Origin: Hetaerina americana
Lineage: Eukaryota; Arthropoda; Insecta; Odonata; Calopterygidae
NCBI GenBank assembly: GCA_022747635.1
Contig: JAKTNV010000026.1
Location: 5,390,007 to 5,454,006 of the forward strand
Direction: 5' to 3'
Length of the DNA stretch: 64,000 bases
A program made the position numbers and the translations under genes. The notes under the pieces were generated by a model. The model did not search any database, was not told the origin of the DNA, and saw only the letters and a list, made by a program, of their open reading frames with translations. This document shows, in pieces, positions 1 through 12,420 of this stretch (its first letter is position 1; every line of letters starts with the position of its first letter).

Positions 1-2038
1 CTTTAACCGGATGTGAAAAATTAATAATACTAAAAGCTATGATACCTGATTATAGAGTATTTATGCTATCATTTGCAGCAGTGTATTGTCAACTTGGGAG
101 ACAAGAAGGACATTTTGGGACAAGGTTTTAGTGATCACGAAACCCTCCCCTCTGGCCATTACTCTTTCTAAAACCCGCCCGCCCACTAACTCTTGTTATC
201 CTGCGTCACATTTAAACGCCTCCTCTCCCCTTAAAATATATATTCTACCATTCCAGTATCGTGATAAGAGACCTAATGAAAGAGATGGTCTCAACTTCCC
301 CGAATCGGGATGCTTAGCTATCACTACTTTTGACCCCTATACTCTTCGCCTAGTTCTCTCTCCGCATCCCTCGCATCCGAACAAAGAGAAGTTTGCCTTC
401 CATCCGTGCTTGATGCACAATTTTTCCTCTATTTTTACCTGGAGGCGAGTGCTTTCAGAGAGAGGGAAAGGGAACTGAATGAGTGAGTGCATGAGATACA
501 CCACCTTCCATGCGGAAGATGAAAGAGGGCGGAGCTCTCGTGGGTGATGGTGGAAAGTCTTTGTTCTCGTTTGGACAAGGACATGGCCATAGACGAAAGA
601 AATCCATAGGCGTGAACATGAGGTACAAATTATAGCCCATAAAAGGGCTACAGACTGCTATTTGCTAGGGTTATTATCCCTTATTAAGGAAATGTTTTTA
701 CCAGGGCATGAGAACGAACAATCTAGCCATGAACGGTTCGATTAGGGGTTTAAGATTAGGTATGTTTAGGACCTCGGTTAATATGGCCTGTTAGTAATAT
801 TATTTTGAGATTTTTTTTTATAATCCATTAGCCTACTTTGTCCTTTGGTGCTCCACGTTCGAGATGATATTGTACCATGCCTGGAAGTGTGAGTTATTCT
901 GTCTTTCGCTTATAGCATAGAGACCCAAATGACTTTGATTGATGCCACCCTTAGGCGGAAAAAAATATTTTTTGCGGTTTCAGAGCGCAACTTTAAGAAA
1001 AAAGTTAAACATTAAGTGTAAATATTATAGGTAGACATAAAAATGGTTTAAAATTACACATTTCGTCGGTCAGATGGTGTATACATACCGTATGTATGTG
1101 TAATATTAAAACTAGTATCACAACGGCTAAGTAAATTCTGTTTGCTGCATGTTTGCGCTCCATGGCGTGAATATTGGATTCAGTGAGCAGAATAGCCAGT
1201 GCATGCGATGGGAAGTCAAACCGTTGCCTCTGTTGATGGTTGTGCAATTTCAACGGTCAATTGTGCCCACGGTATTTTTGTTTTATTTTCCCTCTACCCC
1301 TACCTCCTACTCGGGAGGTACTGCCGGTCCTAAGGGTGAAATCCTTCTCACAAATAACGTTTGACTATGTTCCCAGTAGCTCCTCGGCATTATCTTTGCA
1401 TTCATGACCCGCTCTTGCACTCTTCATGAGATGACTTCGGCGCCACTTGAAATGTCTCGTATTTGTGCAAGCAGTGAAGTCATCGCCCTCGCTGTAGTTC
1501 CATTCTCGGCGGTGACGGTCATACACTACGATACGATTAGTGGCGCGGCATTTTGTTAAAAAGGTATCTGATAGTTCAAATTAGATTAACAAATCTATTT
1601 TTTTGTGTAATTCCTCAGTATTCAAGATAATTATTTCGTACCTAACTTAACCTTCCTTTTTATTTAAGACCTGCTAACCTTTCGTGTTTGAAGCCATGTG
1701 AAATATTTCTTCGTGAATCTTAATTTTATGGATCAAATTTACTAAATTTTCATTCTTAGAAGTCATTCACCACCTGCCGCATGATTGTCTCTAAAAGGAG
1801 CAGAGCAATATTCAAATCGGGAACAAGCTTCCTTTTTTTTAAGTGATACGGTGAGCGTGCAGGCTGGTCGAGTCTTCACCAAAAATTGCGTTATGCAGAG
1901 AAATGCCGATCGGATATCGAATTCGATGTCACGTTGCCGATGCAATATATATTTGATTCAGGAAACGGGGTAGAAAATGCTCGCTCACACAATATATTTA
2001 GATTTTTAATTCATTACAAAAAGAACAGTGGTTTCAAA
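1..2038. other. Unique AT-rich DNA, no gene recognised
   Basis: I see no recognisable gene, RNA or transposon here. A 130-codon open frame lies at 86-478 on the plus strand, but its translation has no domain I recognise and no repeated sequence. It is most simply a chance open frame in a locally C/T-rich stretch. The rest is AT-rich with stops in all frames. Confidence 0.5.
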
Positions 2039-2200
2039 ACTATTGTCTTAAGGCGATAACCGCAGGATCTTAAGGCATAGGAGTGTATATTGTGGAAAAG
2101 ATGGAAAAAAGTAAATTGACAAAATGGGAACGAACAAAGATGTGTTTGACAGGTTATGAAAAGGGAGTGGGTTTTTGGGAGAAATTCTGAGGAGGAGGAG
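2039..2200 (+). pseudogene. Degenerate LINE reverse-transcriptase C-terminal relic
   Basis: The plus-strand translation from 2039 is interrupted by several stops but follows the C-terminal block of APE-type LINE reverse transcriptases. A Leu-Lys-Ala then Glu...Trp-Lys-Arg-Trp-Lys-Lys-Val series matches, position by position, the Leu-Glu-Ala-Phe-Glu...Trp-Arg-Arg-Met-Glu-Lys-Val block of the LINE at 38.9-42.3 kb in this window. Stops replace Phe and Trp codons at expected places. It would be a short, old 3' fragment. The 156-codon frame on the opposite strand (2014-2484) overlaps it and is probably only its antisense. The match is short, so a chance resemblance cannot be excluded. Confidence 0.35.
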
Positions 2201-2484
2201 ATGTTGAGATATGATGTCAAATATAATGATTGAAGAAAAATGTAGAGAAAGACAAGGTGAAGGACGAAAAGCAATAGGCATTTAACCAGCATGAACGGTG
2301 ACTGATATAATGTGGAGCTGGAAATAGTTTTACAGCATTTTATATCAGTAACAAAGGACTTAAGTGTACTAGTATTTATTTCCTTCAAGCACCTCCAAAA
2401 TGTATAATAGCTGTGCTGGGTCATATATACTCGTGTGAGTGTATACATATGTAAGTTTATACATATAAGCATAAATATATACAC

Positions 2485-2834
2485 GAGTATATATGAAAGA
2501 CGAACACAGGAATGGTGGGGAAGGTGGAATCACAAAAAGGTTTCCTTGACCGGAACTTGAGCCGTACCTTTCCCACCATTCCTATGTTCATCTTTCGTGT
2601 GTTCCTATCTATTTTCCTATATCTATTCACATGTGAATATTTGTTCGCCTTTTGGTAGGATATGTGTGTGTGTGTGTGTATACAGTATATATATGTGTAC
2701 ACACACACATATCCTATCAAAAGGCGAACACATATTCACATGTCTATAGATATAGGAAAAGAGATAGGAACACACGAAAGATGAACATAGGAATGGTGGG
2801 AAAGGTACGGCTCAAGTTCCGGTCAAGGAAACCG
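2485..2834. repeat. Head-to-head inverted repeat related to the SINE-like family
   Basis: The stretch 2539-2680 reappears, reverse-complemented and with few differences, at 2697-2833. The two arms of about 140 bases are separated by a short TG/TA spacer and could form a long hairpin. A shorter related unit lies at 2485-2560 on the minus strand. It contains a tRNA box-B-like CTCAAGTTCCGGTC and then a CCACCTTCCCCACC tract, as in the repeats at 26.66-26.83 kb and 47.11-47.25 kb. The arrangement suggests back-to-back insertion or an inverted duplication. It encodes no protein. Confidence 0.6.
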
Positions 2835-2842
2835 TATATATA

Positions 2843-4163
2843 CTACCTTGATCAAAAATTTCCCGGAATTTATTCAGAAAATTAAAAATACAAGTTTATT
2901 CATCTAAATCTATATTGTCCCCTTCAAAGTAATCCCCATCGACTGCAACACACTTATGCCAGCGCTTGATCCAATCCTCGAAACATTTTTTATATTCGGT
3001 TTTCGGTATGTCCATCAGTGCTTCCTGCGATTTTTCCATTACTTCCTCTCGGCTGCTAAAACGCGTTCCCCGTAATGGTTTTTTAACTCGATTGAACAGA
3101 AAGAAGTCACAGGGAGCCAAATCAGGTGAATTCGGTGGCTGTTGGATGGTATTTGTTGCATTTTTCGTCAAAAAATTACGAATAATGATAGCACTGTGCG
3201 ACGGTGCGTTATCATGGTGCAAAATCCACGAGTTTTCTGCCCACATTTCTGGTCTCTTTCGGCGAATTGCTTCACGCAAACGTCTCATAACGCCCAAATA
3301 ATACTCTTTGTTTACTGTCTGGCCTTCTGGCAAAAATTCATGATGCACTACACCGTTGTAATCCATGAAAACCGTCAGCATTGCCTTCTTTTTTGACTGA
3401 AAACGACGTGGTTTTTTTGGTCTCGGCTCATTTGGTGAACGCCATTCACTTGCCTGATGTCTGGATTGCGTGTCGTACTCATAAACCCACGTCTCGTCTC
3501 CAGTAATGATCCTTTTGATGAATGTGGGATCGGATTCAGCCTCGCAAATCATGTCTTTTGCGACGTCAACACGGTCTCTTTTTTGCATGAAATTGAGGTC
3601 TTTTGGCATGCTACACGACGGAAACCCAAATCATTAACCACAATGTCTTGGGCGGATCCATAGGCAATGTTCAAGTCCTCCGCTATTTCTCTGATGGTTA
3701 ATTTGCGGTTATTGACCAACATTTCTTTTACTTTATCAATTTTTTCACCGACTTTCGATGTCGATGGTCTGCCACTGCGTTCATCATCTTCGATTGACTC
3801 ACGACCACTTCTGAACCGCTCGTGCCACTGGTAAACGACCGTTTTTTTAGAGAATCGTTGCCGAAACACTTTTCCAACATTTCCAACGTCCGTGCGCCAC
3901 TAAATCCGTTTTTTACGCAAAATTTAATACAAGTTCGTTGTTGCAAATTTAAATCCATTTCTGCAATTGTAAAAAATCGCCAACACACACAGAGATAGAT
4001 GTACTCTTGGCTACGTAACTTTTGCAAATGTCAAGTTATGACACTAAGATTTAAAGGGAATATCAACAACAGATGTACCAATTTAACAAAAAAAACAGAA
4101 CTCAAATCGGAACGATGGGAGCGCCACACGGTGGTTATTCCGGGAACTTTTTGATCAAGGTAG
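2843..4163 (-). mobile_element. mariner transposon, copy A (defective)
   Basis: A 1,321-bp Tc1/mariner-superfamily element. Terminal inverted repeats of about 27 bp begin CTACCTTGATCAAAAA at 2843 and, inverted, at 4163, with one internal mismatch. TA dinucleotides flank both ends (2841-2842 and 4164-4165), the usual mariner target duplication. It is almost identical to the plus-strand element at 43944-45265, but the flanking DNA differs. The two were therefore placed by transposition, not by segmental duplication. The single gene inside is frameshifted twice, so the element is non-autonomous. It lies next to a (TA)n run and a short PLE tail. Confidence 0.93.
2896..3958 (-). pseudogene. Frameshifted mariner transposase, copy A
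   Basis: Relic of a DD34D mariner transposase, a cut-and-paste enzyme that binds the terminal repeats and cleaves DNA in the nucleus. The N-terminal paired helix-turn-helix region, with a GRPS linker, starts at the ATG at 3958. The catalytic region is open from 3609 to 2896. It shows Asp in GDETW, Asp in HHDNAPSH and Asp in SPDLAPCDFF, the last two exactly 35 positions apart as expected. There are two breaks. An A-run of 7 (3842-3848) is one base shorter than in copy B and shifts the frame. A second lesion near 3610, shared with copy B, loses about 10 bases just before the PKDLNF block. Automated pipelines often name such relics SETMAR-like, but no SET domain is present. Confidence 0.9.
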
Positions 4164-4177
4164 TATATATATATATA

Positions 4178-4237
4178 TAATGAGTGTCCTCTCTTTGTAT
4201 TTCTATATTATAAAAATCTGCATCTGTATTTTTCTAT

Positions 4238-4240
<3 letters not shown>
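4178..4240 (+). repeat. Penelope-like element 3' tail fragment
   Basis: About 60 bases starting at the GAGTGTCC motif resemble, at roughly 85 percent by eye, the tail of the complete PLE in this window (for example 32698-32755), including the AAAAATCT..CATCTGT..TTTTT order. It is followed directly by (TA)n, as in the larger PLE copies. It is read as a severely 5'-truncated PLE insertion. Mariner copy A ends 14 bases upstream. Confidence 0.65.

Positions 4241-4304
<64 letters not shown>
4241..4304. repeat. (TA)n microsatellite
   Basis: A pure TA tract of about 64 bases lies directly after the short PLE tail. Open frames across it encode only Ile-Tyr repeats and are artefacts. Confidence 0.97.
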
Positions 4305-4308
<4 letters not shown>

Positions 4309-6090
4309 CATACACACACGCAAATACAGCCCTGTTCCCTTTTATTCTATTTGGTGCATTGTGTGGATAGTGATTCAGTCACTTCCTCGTAAAAGAATAA
4401 ATGGAATCGGCCGATACGACGATTTGTAGAATAGATCTAGTATTCTGTACTTCCGCACTAAATGTTCCAGCTCAAATCCCGGTACGGCAGATTTATCCGT
4501 GATATTCCAGTTACTGTTTGGTTGTCATGTGTAAGGACTTCGAGTGCACCGCTCCCTCCGTCCGATGAGGCATCCAGTTTTGGCCCATTGGCGCCTTCCT
4601 CGAGGTTAGTCTAACGCCGCGGTTTTTTTACTCCCTTCATCACTCTCTTGTTCTTATTCACTTATTCATAATTTCATAAACGTTTCCAGTTGTCCCTCTT
4701 TCTCTCTGAAGAAATGTCACTCGTTATTAAGGAAATCTCAATCGAGAAAATCTTGCTCCATCTAAGCCAATATCTTAAGTCCAAGAATAAACGGCACTCA
4801 TTGATCTCTCTCTTTCCACATCCCTTCCTTCTCATTCGAGCAGAGATTTCAGTGAAATGGAGTGAGAGTGACGAGGGAAGAAAATGACACGAGTTAATTT
4901 ATGAAAGGAGTACCCGAGAATTATGTAATGTCATCAAGCGAACGAAGCAGAAAACGTTTGCTCGGCGAAGGCCGATGCCTTACCGCTGAATCCCAACTAC
5001 CTCACCAGTGCAGATACACCCAGATTACTCATATACTACCATGTTTTTTTTCAAAATGTGCATCTAGGCAATGAAACTTGGATTGTAGAAACGCAATCCC
5101 ACCGAATTTGATCTATGTATCGTCGATTTCTTCTCCGGTCGAGGCCTTAGGAGTGCAGGAAAAAAATGTTGCACTCGTATGTTCGAGAGCCTTTTAACTT
5201 ATTTTGCCTGCGTGTGGGGAGCGCTATTCCACCTCAGGGTCGAGAGCAGTAAACACGAGATCTCTGAGGAACGATTCGCTCTCAAGGGGTGTTTACGAGG
5301 CAGCAGGAGAACGGGAAAAACAAACGGGTGGGGGGGGTTGATGTAGGTGGAGGTAATGATATTGGTCGGATCCTCGTGCGCGTCTGCTCGTCTTAATTTA
5401 AGTCGTCCCTTTTATCTTGCCCTCGGACGGAGGGACACTTCCACCCTCTCCCAACTCCGCTCTCCGTCTGATCTTCCACCAAGATGACTCTAATCGGATT
5501 CATCGTATTTGCATGATTGCTTGATAAGGCTGAAGTCGTCCCCGCCGATGCGGTGCAGCTGATAGTGCTCGTATCATTGCGCAGTCTTTACCTCTCACTT
5601 CGCTGCCGTATTAGCTTAGGGGTGAACCGGTATTCTACGGCCCTATGCCTCCACTGATAAATACTATTCGATATATTGTTTGCGTTCGCAGTCGCACAAA
5701 TATGCTTATTTATAGTTCATTATCCTCGCTCGACCCCCATTGGATTTGAATATCCCCTAAATAAACGTGTAAATTAAGGTATTTTAATGAATTTTAAATG
5801 TTTAATAGTCAGTTTTGATCGATCAGATAAGGAATGAATTAAATTCAAATCAAAATCCTCCGTTAGCTTCAACCTTACAAAAAAATATTGTGCCGTTTGG
5901 ATATGATTCATATTTTCTGACTTCAACTCCTATAAAATTATCATTTTCCCATGATTTGTGGACATGTATCAACGAAAATAGTATTTTTCTTATTATTTCT
6001 GTTTCTCACCAAATGCTACTTGTGTTTGTAACAGAGGAAAGATGGGATTAGGCGCGCAAAATAAAAATATGGCCATAGGGGAATCAGTTA
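4305..6090. other. Unique DNA, no gene recognised
   Basis: No protein, RNA gene or transposon was recognised. A G-rich run (about 5324-5340) and moderately GC-rich DNA occur near 5200-5480. A weak tRNA-like stretch near 4975-5025 was judged too degenerate to call. Confidence 0.5.
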
Positions 6091-6096
6091 TTATAT

Positions 6097-6178
6097 ATTT
6101 TGCATATAATAACTATATGCAAAATGTAGTTATTTTATGCAAATGATTACATGAATGCATTATATATAATGCATTCAT
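6097..6178. repeat. Cluster of palindromes with octamer-like motifs
   Basis: Two inverted repeats lie within about 80 bases. The first has 11-base arms (6097-6107 and 6115-6125) around a 7-base spacer, with TTTTGCATAT as the arm core. The second is a perfect 28-base palindrome at 6151-6178, centred on TATATA and ending in TGCATTCAT. Between them is ATGCAAAT (6137-6144), the octamer recognised by POU-homeodomain proteins. The base pairing is seen directly. A regulatory role is only inference. Confidence 0.7.
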
Positions 6179-7679
6179 TTAATTATTAATCAGTGAAATT
6201 TGATTCGGAGTCGTAGAATATTTTTACCAAATGTTTTGCAACGGTTATGCTGACTTTTCTCCTCCCCTCATTCTGAGGTATGCATTTTGTCTTATAGTCG
6301 CACAGACCGTGAGTGTTTTTGCGACATTATGGCCTTCGACTTCTGTTACTTTCCCTTGCATAGTATCTGCCCCTCATATATTTGGCGCAATTTATCGTTG
6401 GAATTCTATCAGTCCGTCCGATGGCATTTAATCAGGTGTAAATCGCGTGTGGTTTGGCATAAAATGACAGTAGATATTTCAATTAGACGTCCTCCGAACA
6501 ACCCCGTATTACGCGTCCACCACACTGACCGCACTCCCCAATCACGTCGAATGCATAGTATAGGTCACCATCGGAAGATTTCCCTTGAGGGTGGGCATCC
6601 GCGCGGATCGGCAAGTTCCCCCCTCTCTTCCCTTCGAGTCCACTCTTCCGGTGAAATTGCCTTCTCAGGACATTTTATGCTCACCTCAAAATGATTCCGG
6701 CATTTTAGATTTGCAGTGAAAGCAGCCAGCGTGGCCGCAGCCGTTGATTTGCATGTCTGTCCGCCGCATTTGATCTCGTGAACGGAACCAGTCGGTTGGG
6801 GGGCACACACACCACATAGGTATGAAGCGGGGTTGGCAAACTCATTGATTGAAATGTCCCGTCGCGTTTTTTCTCATGCCAATGGACGATAACCGTTAAA
6901 GAGAGAGATTTTTAAAAACGTTGTACGGGATATAACTAAGTTCTAGAAACACACGGCTGCAACCTGTTTTTCCGGAAGGAATTTATGCCTGCTGTAATAT
7001 TCTCTGCTAGTGAGTCACCAATAAAAGAAAGATTCATACACCGAACCCTGGATTGAGGTTAACGTTGCTGGTGCCTATTTTTCTGGTGGTGTTTCACCAA
7101 GTCGGTTCACTACAAAACTGGACGATGTAGATAGTGGAAAAAAATCAATTCTCCCGTTAAAATCACATCTTACGTTTCCAAAACCGCGTTTGTCGACAAA
7201 ACATGAAGAAACGGATAACTGAGTCTTTCCAAACTGAAAAAAAAATACTGAAAATTTTGGAAATTAATGTAATTTTCTTGCTAGTTCCATCTGAAATGAG
7301 TCCCTTCAAACTTGACTGAGCGTTACTTCAAAGATCAGATGGTCATTTTCATCATATTTCCACTTCTTTGGAGGTTGCCACTCATGGAATTCCGGTGCAA
7401 ATTCACCTTTCCGTCGCATTGCAGAAATTAAATATAGCCCGAGTCTCTTAAAATATGTCCACACTGTAAATAAAATCTCTAATAAATCATCTTTTACGTG
7501 CGACCTGGCAAAGACGGAAAGAACCGATCATTGCCGTCATCAATAATATCCATCTCTTCCCGGAGAGTATGGCTCCTCAAATGCGAGCGAAGTCGGATCG
7601 CCGATTTTAATCAAATGGCGGAATATCTCCCGTCAATTGCTTTTTACCGAGCGCGTGACTCTCGACATCGACCGAGCAG
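6179..7679. other. Unique DNA, no gene recognised
   Basis: I see no coding or RNA feature. A 135-codon frame (6287-6694) has no recognisable domain. Confidence 0.5.
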
Positions 7680-8220
7680 AATTCTTGCATTAATGCGTGT
7701 AAAGATCGCTGCAGTACACCGGGAGCCGAGCTCGGGAATAAGCGAGGATAGGCGGGGCGAGGGTGAGAGGGGGGATGGACGGCGAGTGGATATGGGGTGA
7801 GTTGGATAGGGGCGAGGTGGTTAGGGGCGGGGTGGCACACGAGGAACGGTAGGAGGCGGAGGGAAGTGGGCGAGGAGGAGGGGCAACGCGAGTATCTCGC
7901 GGAGTCTTAAGCACGGCCGTCATCACGACTAAATCGCTAATGCCTTCGTCCTCCCCCGCGGCCGCCTCGAGTGGCTAGCGCCAATGGTTAACCGAGCACC
8001 ATCCTCAGCCTCCTTCCTCATTCTTCCCGCGGAGGCCTCACGCGCTCTGCCCCGACGAAATCTGCATCGTAACTTCGTCCACCACGGGCGATTCTCCCTC
8101 TCCGTCCCATCCCTTCCTCCCACCACAACTCCCGTCCCTTCCCTTGCTTCACCTCCCCCACAACCCCGCAACCTTTGATTTTGTCCGCCCACTTCACCCT
8201 CCTCCCCCTACTCCCACTTG
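7680..8220. other. GC/CpG-rich island 1
   Basis: About 0.5 kb of GC-rich, CpG-containing DNA stands out sharply from the AT-rich background. G-rich runs are on one strand (7735-7905) and C-rich runs follow (7945-8215). Several overlapping frames of 64-100 codons are open on both strands, which reflects few stop codons, not a gene. It could be an unmethylated regulatory or promoter segment. Nothing in the sequence proves this. Confidence 0.5.
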
Positions 8221-11200
8221 ATTGTTCCGTGCAATTCGCCGCTGTGTCATCATTTTCTCCGTTTTGTTTTAAGCGAGCAGAAACCGCCCTTTAAATATTC
8301 ATGACTTTTCTCACGCTTCGCGTTCCTTCATTCTTCGCTCAGCATACTGGAGAGAGTAAAAGTCTACCCATAAAAACTTCAAGGGACCAAAGAATATTAA
8401 ATATCATGGAAAGAGAATGCGGAATTTTCGCTCGAACATTTATTGCATCATGTGACGCGAATGATAACGAGACTACTCAAGTTTTATACGGTAAATGTTT
8501 ATTTCGTTTCAATGTTAGTGCGTATCTTAATGCTCTTTCCCTTTTAAATTATTCTGCTAGTTATGTTAACATGTATTTGATTTGAATGGTTATTTCAAGG
8601 AATTCAATGATATAAATGCTATCATGTAGCAAGGAGGAAAATAAGGATATCCATGTAGAAGGAAAAGTTGAGACTATCTTCTTAGGTGGATTGTTTCATT
8701 TAAACTGAACCCAATTAATTTGGAATACTTTCTATTTTAGTTGCACATGCGTCCAATTACGACGAATTAGTGATAAGAGTCGAAGTTCAACCACTTCAAG
8801 ATATGAATTAGAGTTCACCTAATTGGCTATTGGTCTAGCATCAAGGAATTAAAAGGTCAATTTATTTGTAGTTCAATGGATTTATTAACCATCAGCAAAT
8901 TTGCATTGGTGGTTTTTAGGTGCAAATATATTCTCCTCTTCTGCCGAGATAAGCTAATGAAAATAATCTGATCCTGTTGAAATAAGTCGCAGATTTGAGA
9001 GGGTGTGTTGACTGCCTTTTTACGCACTTAATTCCATCAAATACATTTTTAACTCACCTGCCTTCACATACCTAATTCATTCCGTTTTGTTTTATGTTTG
9101 CTTCCATGAATAATAGGCGAATGTTAAATCAAAATGCTTTGTGAGACACACTTCCGCAATTTCATTGTGTTATCCCAGAGCATTGCCATATATATCATTC
9201 GAGTCTCTTAAAGCATGAAAAAATATACCAAGGCATAAAATGGTTGAAATCCATGAGTTGTGGGGAAATGATGAAGCACGGAACTGTTCAACTTTATGTG
9301 CAATTCGTTTTATCCGTCCTAAGACATCTTTAGCACTTTAGTTCACTTAACGATGCTAAGGATGGCAGCACGCCTATCGTGAAAACTGAAAAGTTGAAAA
9401 TCGTATCCACGTTATTTCTCCATGCTAGAATCGCATTTATCATCAACTATTCTCATATCATCCTCCCCTCTGCCATAATTTTACATATTTCTCTAGAGTA
9501 TTCCCTTTATCTATCACTGTCAACCATATAGTCATGTCTTTCCCGCTCTTAGTTTAGCTATTCAGTGCATTAGAATGCCTTCATGTCTTTGTGAGCCAAT
9601 TTCCTTTTACTCCACCATTCCCTCCTGCTAGCACGACTTTCCTAATGCCCTGATTTCGATCACTTCGTTCGTTTTGCCCGCCATCACCCTATATATTTCA
9701 TTCTTCTGACGTTCCCCTCCGTCTCCCATCTCTTAGCTTCTTCCCGGTTACCCTGAAGCGCCTAGAGACTTGGCATTCCGCAATGTAGTCCTCAGCTCGA
9801 ATCCCCGCGGGAGAGACGATAGTTGAAACCGGAAATTGTCGAGTGGAATGTGAAGCAATTACAGCACTGCAGCAAACGAAATGCCTTTAGTCCCTCCTTT
9901 CATGAAATGCAAATAAAATAGCAGTAATGAAAATGTCGAAAGGAAATAGTAAAATATGTATCGTGGTGAGCGAGCTTTGTTCCGTTCTTTCGTTTTGTCT
10001 TTCAACAAGAGTTATTTCATATTTTTCCTTTTTAATACGCTCGTAGAAAAATATGTTTAAAAAATTTTAATGTTTTCTGTATTTCTGCCATACTTTAATA
10101 TTTTACGCACGTTTAAATGAAACATATACCTCTAGTATGTCTTCATTAGTTGCACGTAATCTAACCTATGCTTACATTTGGAATATAACTAATGCAATCG
10201 TGCTTTAACTTTTGAAATTGATTCATATTGTACAAGTAAACAAAATACTTCTCGGTAATTGCCTACACTTTTTATTACAGGAGCCGTAAGAGAGTACAAA
10301 ATCACCAAGAATTGTTTCAATTTTATATCTAGGCATGATAAAAGTTAGCCGAGATCGAAATGAATAACGATGTAGGTGAATGACACGATAATTTTCCATT
10401 TACAATCCACTTCGTATTCCAAGAAATATTATAAATATGATTTATGAAACAAGAACTTACTTAATAAAAAAGAGGAAGCTGATAAATTATGGCATATCAC
10501 TAGCATGTGGCAGGAAGCACTGGAGTTTGTTTGCCTTGCCCTTTTCATTTATTCTAGCTAAGTAACTCTTCTGCAGCGCGGACTTTAAAAGGCAATTTAA
10601 AGTCGAGTTCCTCGCATTTTGAAAGCCACGGAACACAAAAGAAACACCCGAAGGTCTTTGGAACATCTTATGTCTTACACAAACGTAAGCAATTTTCGTG
10701 GCAACGCCTTAGAAAAGGAAGTTTACTGACATTTCAAATAATTATATTAATTTCAATGATTTGGTTAGGTTTTGAGTCCAAGTTCTTTTTAAAATTTGTA
10801 AAGTGGATGGCCACTGAAACGTTCACAGGCCATTGCTCGAAAAACACCAATTTTATTGCAATAATCGGCAAATTAAATTATTGAACTTTCATCGGGTTGA
10901 GTTGAAAAGAATTATATCATTTCGTGACGGATTTTCGTTTTGCAAAAACGCTACCAAAACGTTATAATTCGTAAAATATTTTTTGGGAGTTACAGTTGAC
11001 TACTTTGCCAGGGAATATCAAAGCTTTGGAAAATTTCGACGTCATTTAATAAACAACTGTCTTGGATGCGTAGAGAATTTATATTAAAAATTGATGTCCT
11101 CAATATAGAGGGAAAATACGTTCGTAGACCCATAGCTGTGATTTATTTTCGCCATGCTGCGGCCGATTTTTTTTTCTCTATGTGCAAATGAATATTTTAG

Positions 11201-11839
11201 TATATAAAGAGATGTAAGCATTCCGAAATTATATAGTGCAGTTTTAATGAGTATAATAAAACGCAAAGCCTAAAGCTCGACGACGAAGATCAAGCGACAA
11301 ATACTGCACGTGAGACCGATTAAATAAGCTTATTAGGCAAGGAGGTGAGTATTAGAAAGGGAGAAACAGAGGACTGAACTTATCCGATGGGACAATTGGC
11401 ATACAAAGTATGATAACATGTAATCTGCTCGCCTAACATAGTAACCTCAACACCACCTTGGGAGAGAGTCTTTTATGATTTTGCGTTGAAATCAGGGCTT
11501 GTGATTTTTTTTCGCCGCATTATTTTCATGTAATCCCTTTTCATCCGTTCATGCATCATGCGCGACGGCGTTCGTTCAAATAATGGGCGATGCTTTTGTG
11601 CAGTTCTGTCTTAAATAGATCGAACTTCATGAGAAACTGAGAGGTGGCTCAGAGAAATGAACCTCCCCCAGCCTCACTACCCTTTAATAGTATGAATTTC
11701 ACCTTCCTCGAGACATAGCTCCTGGTTACATGTACCCTCACCTATCAGATCAACGTTCGGTTAGATGGATCTCTCATGTACTGACTTACGCCTATCCTTT
11801 CCTATGGCTGATGCCCTAACATCCCCTGCGCAATCCCTT
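8221..11839. other. AT-rich unique DNA, no gene recognised
   Basis: About 3.6 kb of AT-rich sequence dense in stops, with no terminal repeats, RNA gene or recognisable protein fragment. A weak box-B-like match near 9780 lacks a convincing tRNA fold. Confidence 0.5.
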
Positions 11840-12420
11840 GTGGAGGCTCGCGGGGCTATTTTGTAGTTACAGAATCAGAAATAACCCCATCCGCATTCCC
11901 ACTCCGCAATCCGAGCGGGAAAAATTCGCAGATTTCAGAGAGCTTTTGCGACGCACGAAGGCGTCCACTCCTTACCCTTCACTCGGCAAAGGACCCGAGT
12001 CGGACGGAAGCACAAGAGCGCGCTAACAACCCGCTAAACCCTCCCCTTCCACCATCTCCCGCCTCCCGGAACAGCGGTGCAAACACGCCGACGACCCTTC
12101 CGTTCGAAAGAGAAATATCCCCCGAGACCCCCCCCCCCGTGGCCGCCCACTCCCCCTGCAGTCTCCCCTCCGCCCGCACTTGCGCTCCCGCTGAGCCCGA
12201 CCCAGAGGATCCCAGGGGGGAGGGAGTGGTGCCAATCTCCTCGCACTTCAATCCTTCTCTTCTTCCCCTCGTCCTCAATCTGTTTCCCTCTCTAAGGGCA
12301 GCGCACTTTATTCCCCTAATTACTTCGTCCCGACGATTCCGTTTCTACCCCTTCGTCTCCCCACGACGGCTCTTCACGCCATCAAGCATCCGTCCCTGCT
12401 TGTCTCCAGTAGACTATTTT
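11840..12420. other. GC/CpG-rich island 2
   Basis: A GC-rich segment, densest at 11985-12250, with C-runs such as that at 12130-12138. Overlapping frames of 60-111 codons on both strands are compositional. No splice-bounded exon or domain could be recognised. Confidence 0.5.

Noticed and set aside
2014..2484. 156-codon hydrophobic minus-strand gene
   Set aside because: It overlaps the antisense of a likely LINE relic. The hydrophobic composition comes from T-rich DNA, and there is no domain.
2641..2720. A CRISPR-like or tandem-repeat array
   Set aside because: The repetition is simple TG/TA/CA sequence between inverted arms. There are no spacers or regular repeats, and the genome is eukaryotic.
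2896..3609. A host SETMAR-type gene
   Set aside because: The frame is only the mariner transposase catalytic half. It lies between terminal inverted repeats and no SET domain is nearby.
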